From Candidatus Thorarchaeota archaeon (GTDB lineage Archaea; Asgardarchaeota; Thorarchaeia; Thorarchaeales; Thorarchaeaceae), in contig SDOA01000106.1 in NCBI GenBank assembly GCA_004524595.1, positions 1 through 14,272 of the forward strand: a stretch of 14,272 nt of DNA, written 5' to 3'. This document shows positions 13,749 to 14,272 of this stretch, in pieces. Both the position numbers and the translations under genes were made by a program. The first letter of the stretch is position 1; each line of letters begins with the position of its first letter. A model generated the notes under the pieces. It was given only the letters and a program-made list of their open reading frames with translations, searched no databases and was not told where the DNA came from.

Positions 13749-14272
13749 ATGATTCCTAGTGTTAACCGTGTGTATCATGACTTCATTTGGTATAGAGAGA
13801 ATGAGGAATTAGCAACAATTCTCTATGATACACCACCAATTACGATGGACTCAATTGCAGAGAGAGCTATTGGGATTCTAGGCAAATACTCTCAGATGCT
13901 CTGGCACCTCCCTGAGAAGATAGACCAGTTAGAAAAGGTACTTGTTAAATCCAATAAGAAACTTGGCTGTTTGACACCTGAAGTCAGAGCACGCATCAAG
14001 ACCCTGAGAGAGGGTGCGATTGAAACAGCACATCAGACAGTGACTCTAGGGGGACCAACATATATCCTGAATAAAGCTGCAACAGCTAATCGAATAGCAA
14101 CTTTTTGTTCTGAAAAAGAACTTCCTCTATCTACGTTTTTTTGCGTCGCTGACTATGACATTGTGCAATCAGAATTGACCAACATCCGTGTCCCAGTATT
14201 GGGACAAGGCGGTACACTTGCGAGTATTCCTGTAAGAGAAGGTTACGAGAATTCGCCTGTCAGTATGTTACC
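13749..14272 (+). CDS. bshC: BshC-like bacillithiol synthase (cysteine-adding enzyme), cut off by window edge
   Basis: Only the first 174 residues are visible; full BshC is about 530-540. An in-frame stop directly before the ATG at 13749 and GGAGTG eight bases upstream fix the start. The 16-base gap after bshA shows one transcript. The key match is AHQTVTLGGPTYILNKAATA (94-113) followed by FFCVADYDIVQSEL (130-143). These align with the BshC pattern GQQ-x-GL-xx-GPL-x-T-x-KA and the later A-x-DHD-x-xE. BshC joins cysteine to glucosaminyl-malate to finish bacillithiol. The usual GQQ is AHQ here and the EDHD-like motif is ADYD, so the protein is divergent and activity is not assured. Without the bshA neighbour I would call it only BshC-like. 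Confidence 0.75.
   Translation, partial: MIPSVNRVYHDFIWYRENEELATILYDTPPITMDSIAERAIGILGKYSQMLWHLPEKIDQLEKVLVKSNKKLGCLTPEVRARIKTLREGAIETAHQTVTLGGPTYILNKAATANRIATFCSEKELPLSTFFCVADYDIVQSELTNIRVPVLGQGGTLASIPVREGYENSPVSML

Overview
The window looks like a piece of an Asgard archaeal chromosome. The strongest evidence is a Rab/Ras-like small GTPase (7555-8106) with all five eukaryotic-type G motifs. It sits among archaeal-style genes whose promoters are TATA boxes roughly 25 bases upstream of short or absent leaders. Several genes also have strong GGAGG-type ribosome binding sites. I cannot name the lineage. There are no tRNA or rRNA genes, CRISPR arrays, transposases or phage genes.

Layout. Positions 1-9852 are read entirely from the minus strand. 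From the left edge they hold a truncated FGGY sugar kinase and a saccharopine-dehydrogenase-like oxidoreductase. Next comes a tight five-gene redox operon (transcribed 4873 to 2562): a stand-alone HdrA-type N-terminal Fe-S domain, a two-cluster ferredoxin, a DGC-domain/GcvH-like (lipoyl-site) fusion, and two small DGC-domain proteins. Then come a SAM hydroxide adenosyltransferase (DUF62) coupled to an ATP-NAD kinase-family protein, an unrecognised 193-residue protein next to the small GTPase, a five-helix membrane protein and an alpha/beta hydrolase. At about 9.9 kb transcription diverges. The plus strand carries a phosphohexomutase, a coiled-coil/proline-rich protein, and (after a minus-strand PIG-L deacetylase) a BshA-type glycosyltransferase followed closely by a BshC-like protein cut by the right edge.

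How the genes may work together. The right end resembles a bacillithiol (Cys-GlcN-malate) pathway: BshA joins GlcNAc to malate, the PIG-L protein (BshB role) deacetylates it, and BshC adds cysteine. The phosphohexomutase nearby could supply the GlcNAc-1-phosphate needed for UDP-GlcNAc. A low-molecular-weight thiol pathway in an archaeon of this kind is notable, and the BshC copy has lost its usual GQQ motif. Separately, the redox operon combines Fe-S electron-transfer modules, a lipoyl-arm carrier and three copies of a cysteine-rich DGC domain, with no glycine-cleavage or HdrB/HdrC genes beside it. I infer an undescribed thiol/sulfur or electron relay. A 24-base palindrome next to its TATA box suggests repressor control. 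Any link between the two systems is inference only.
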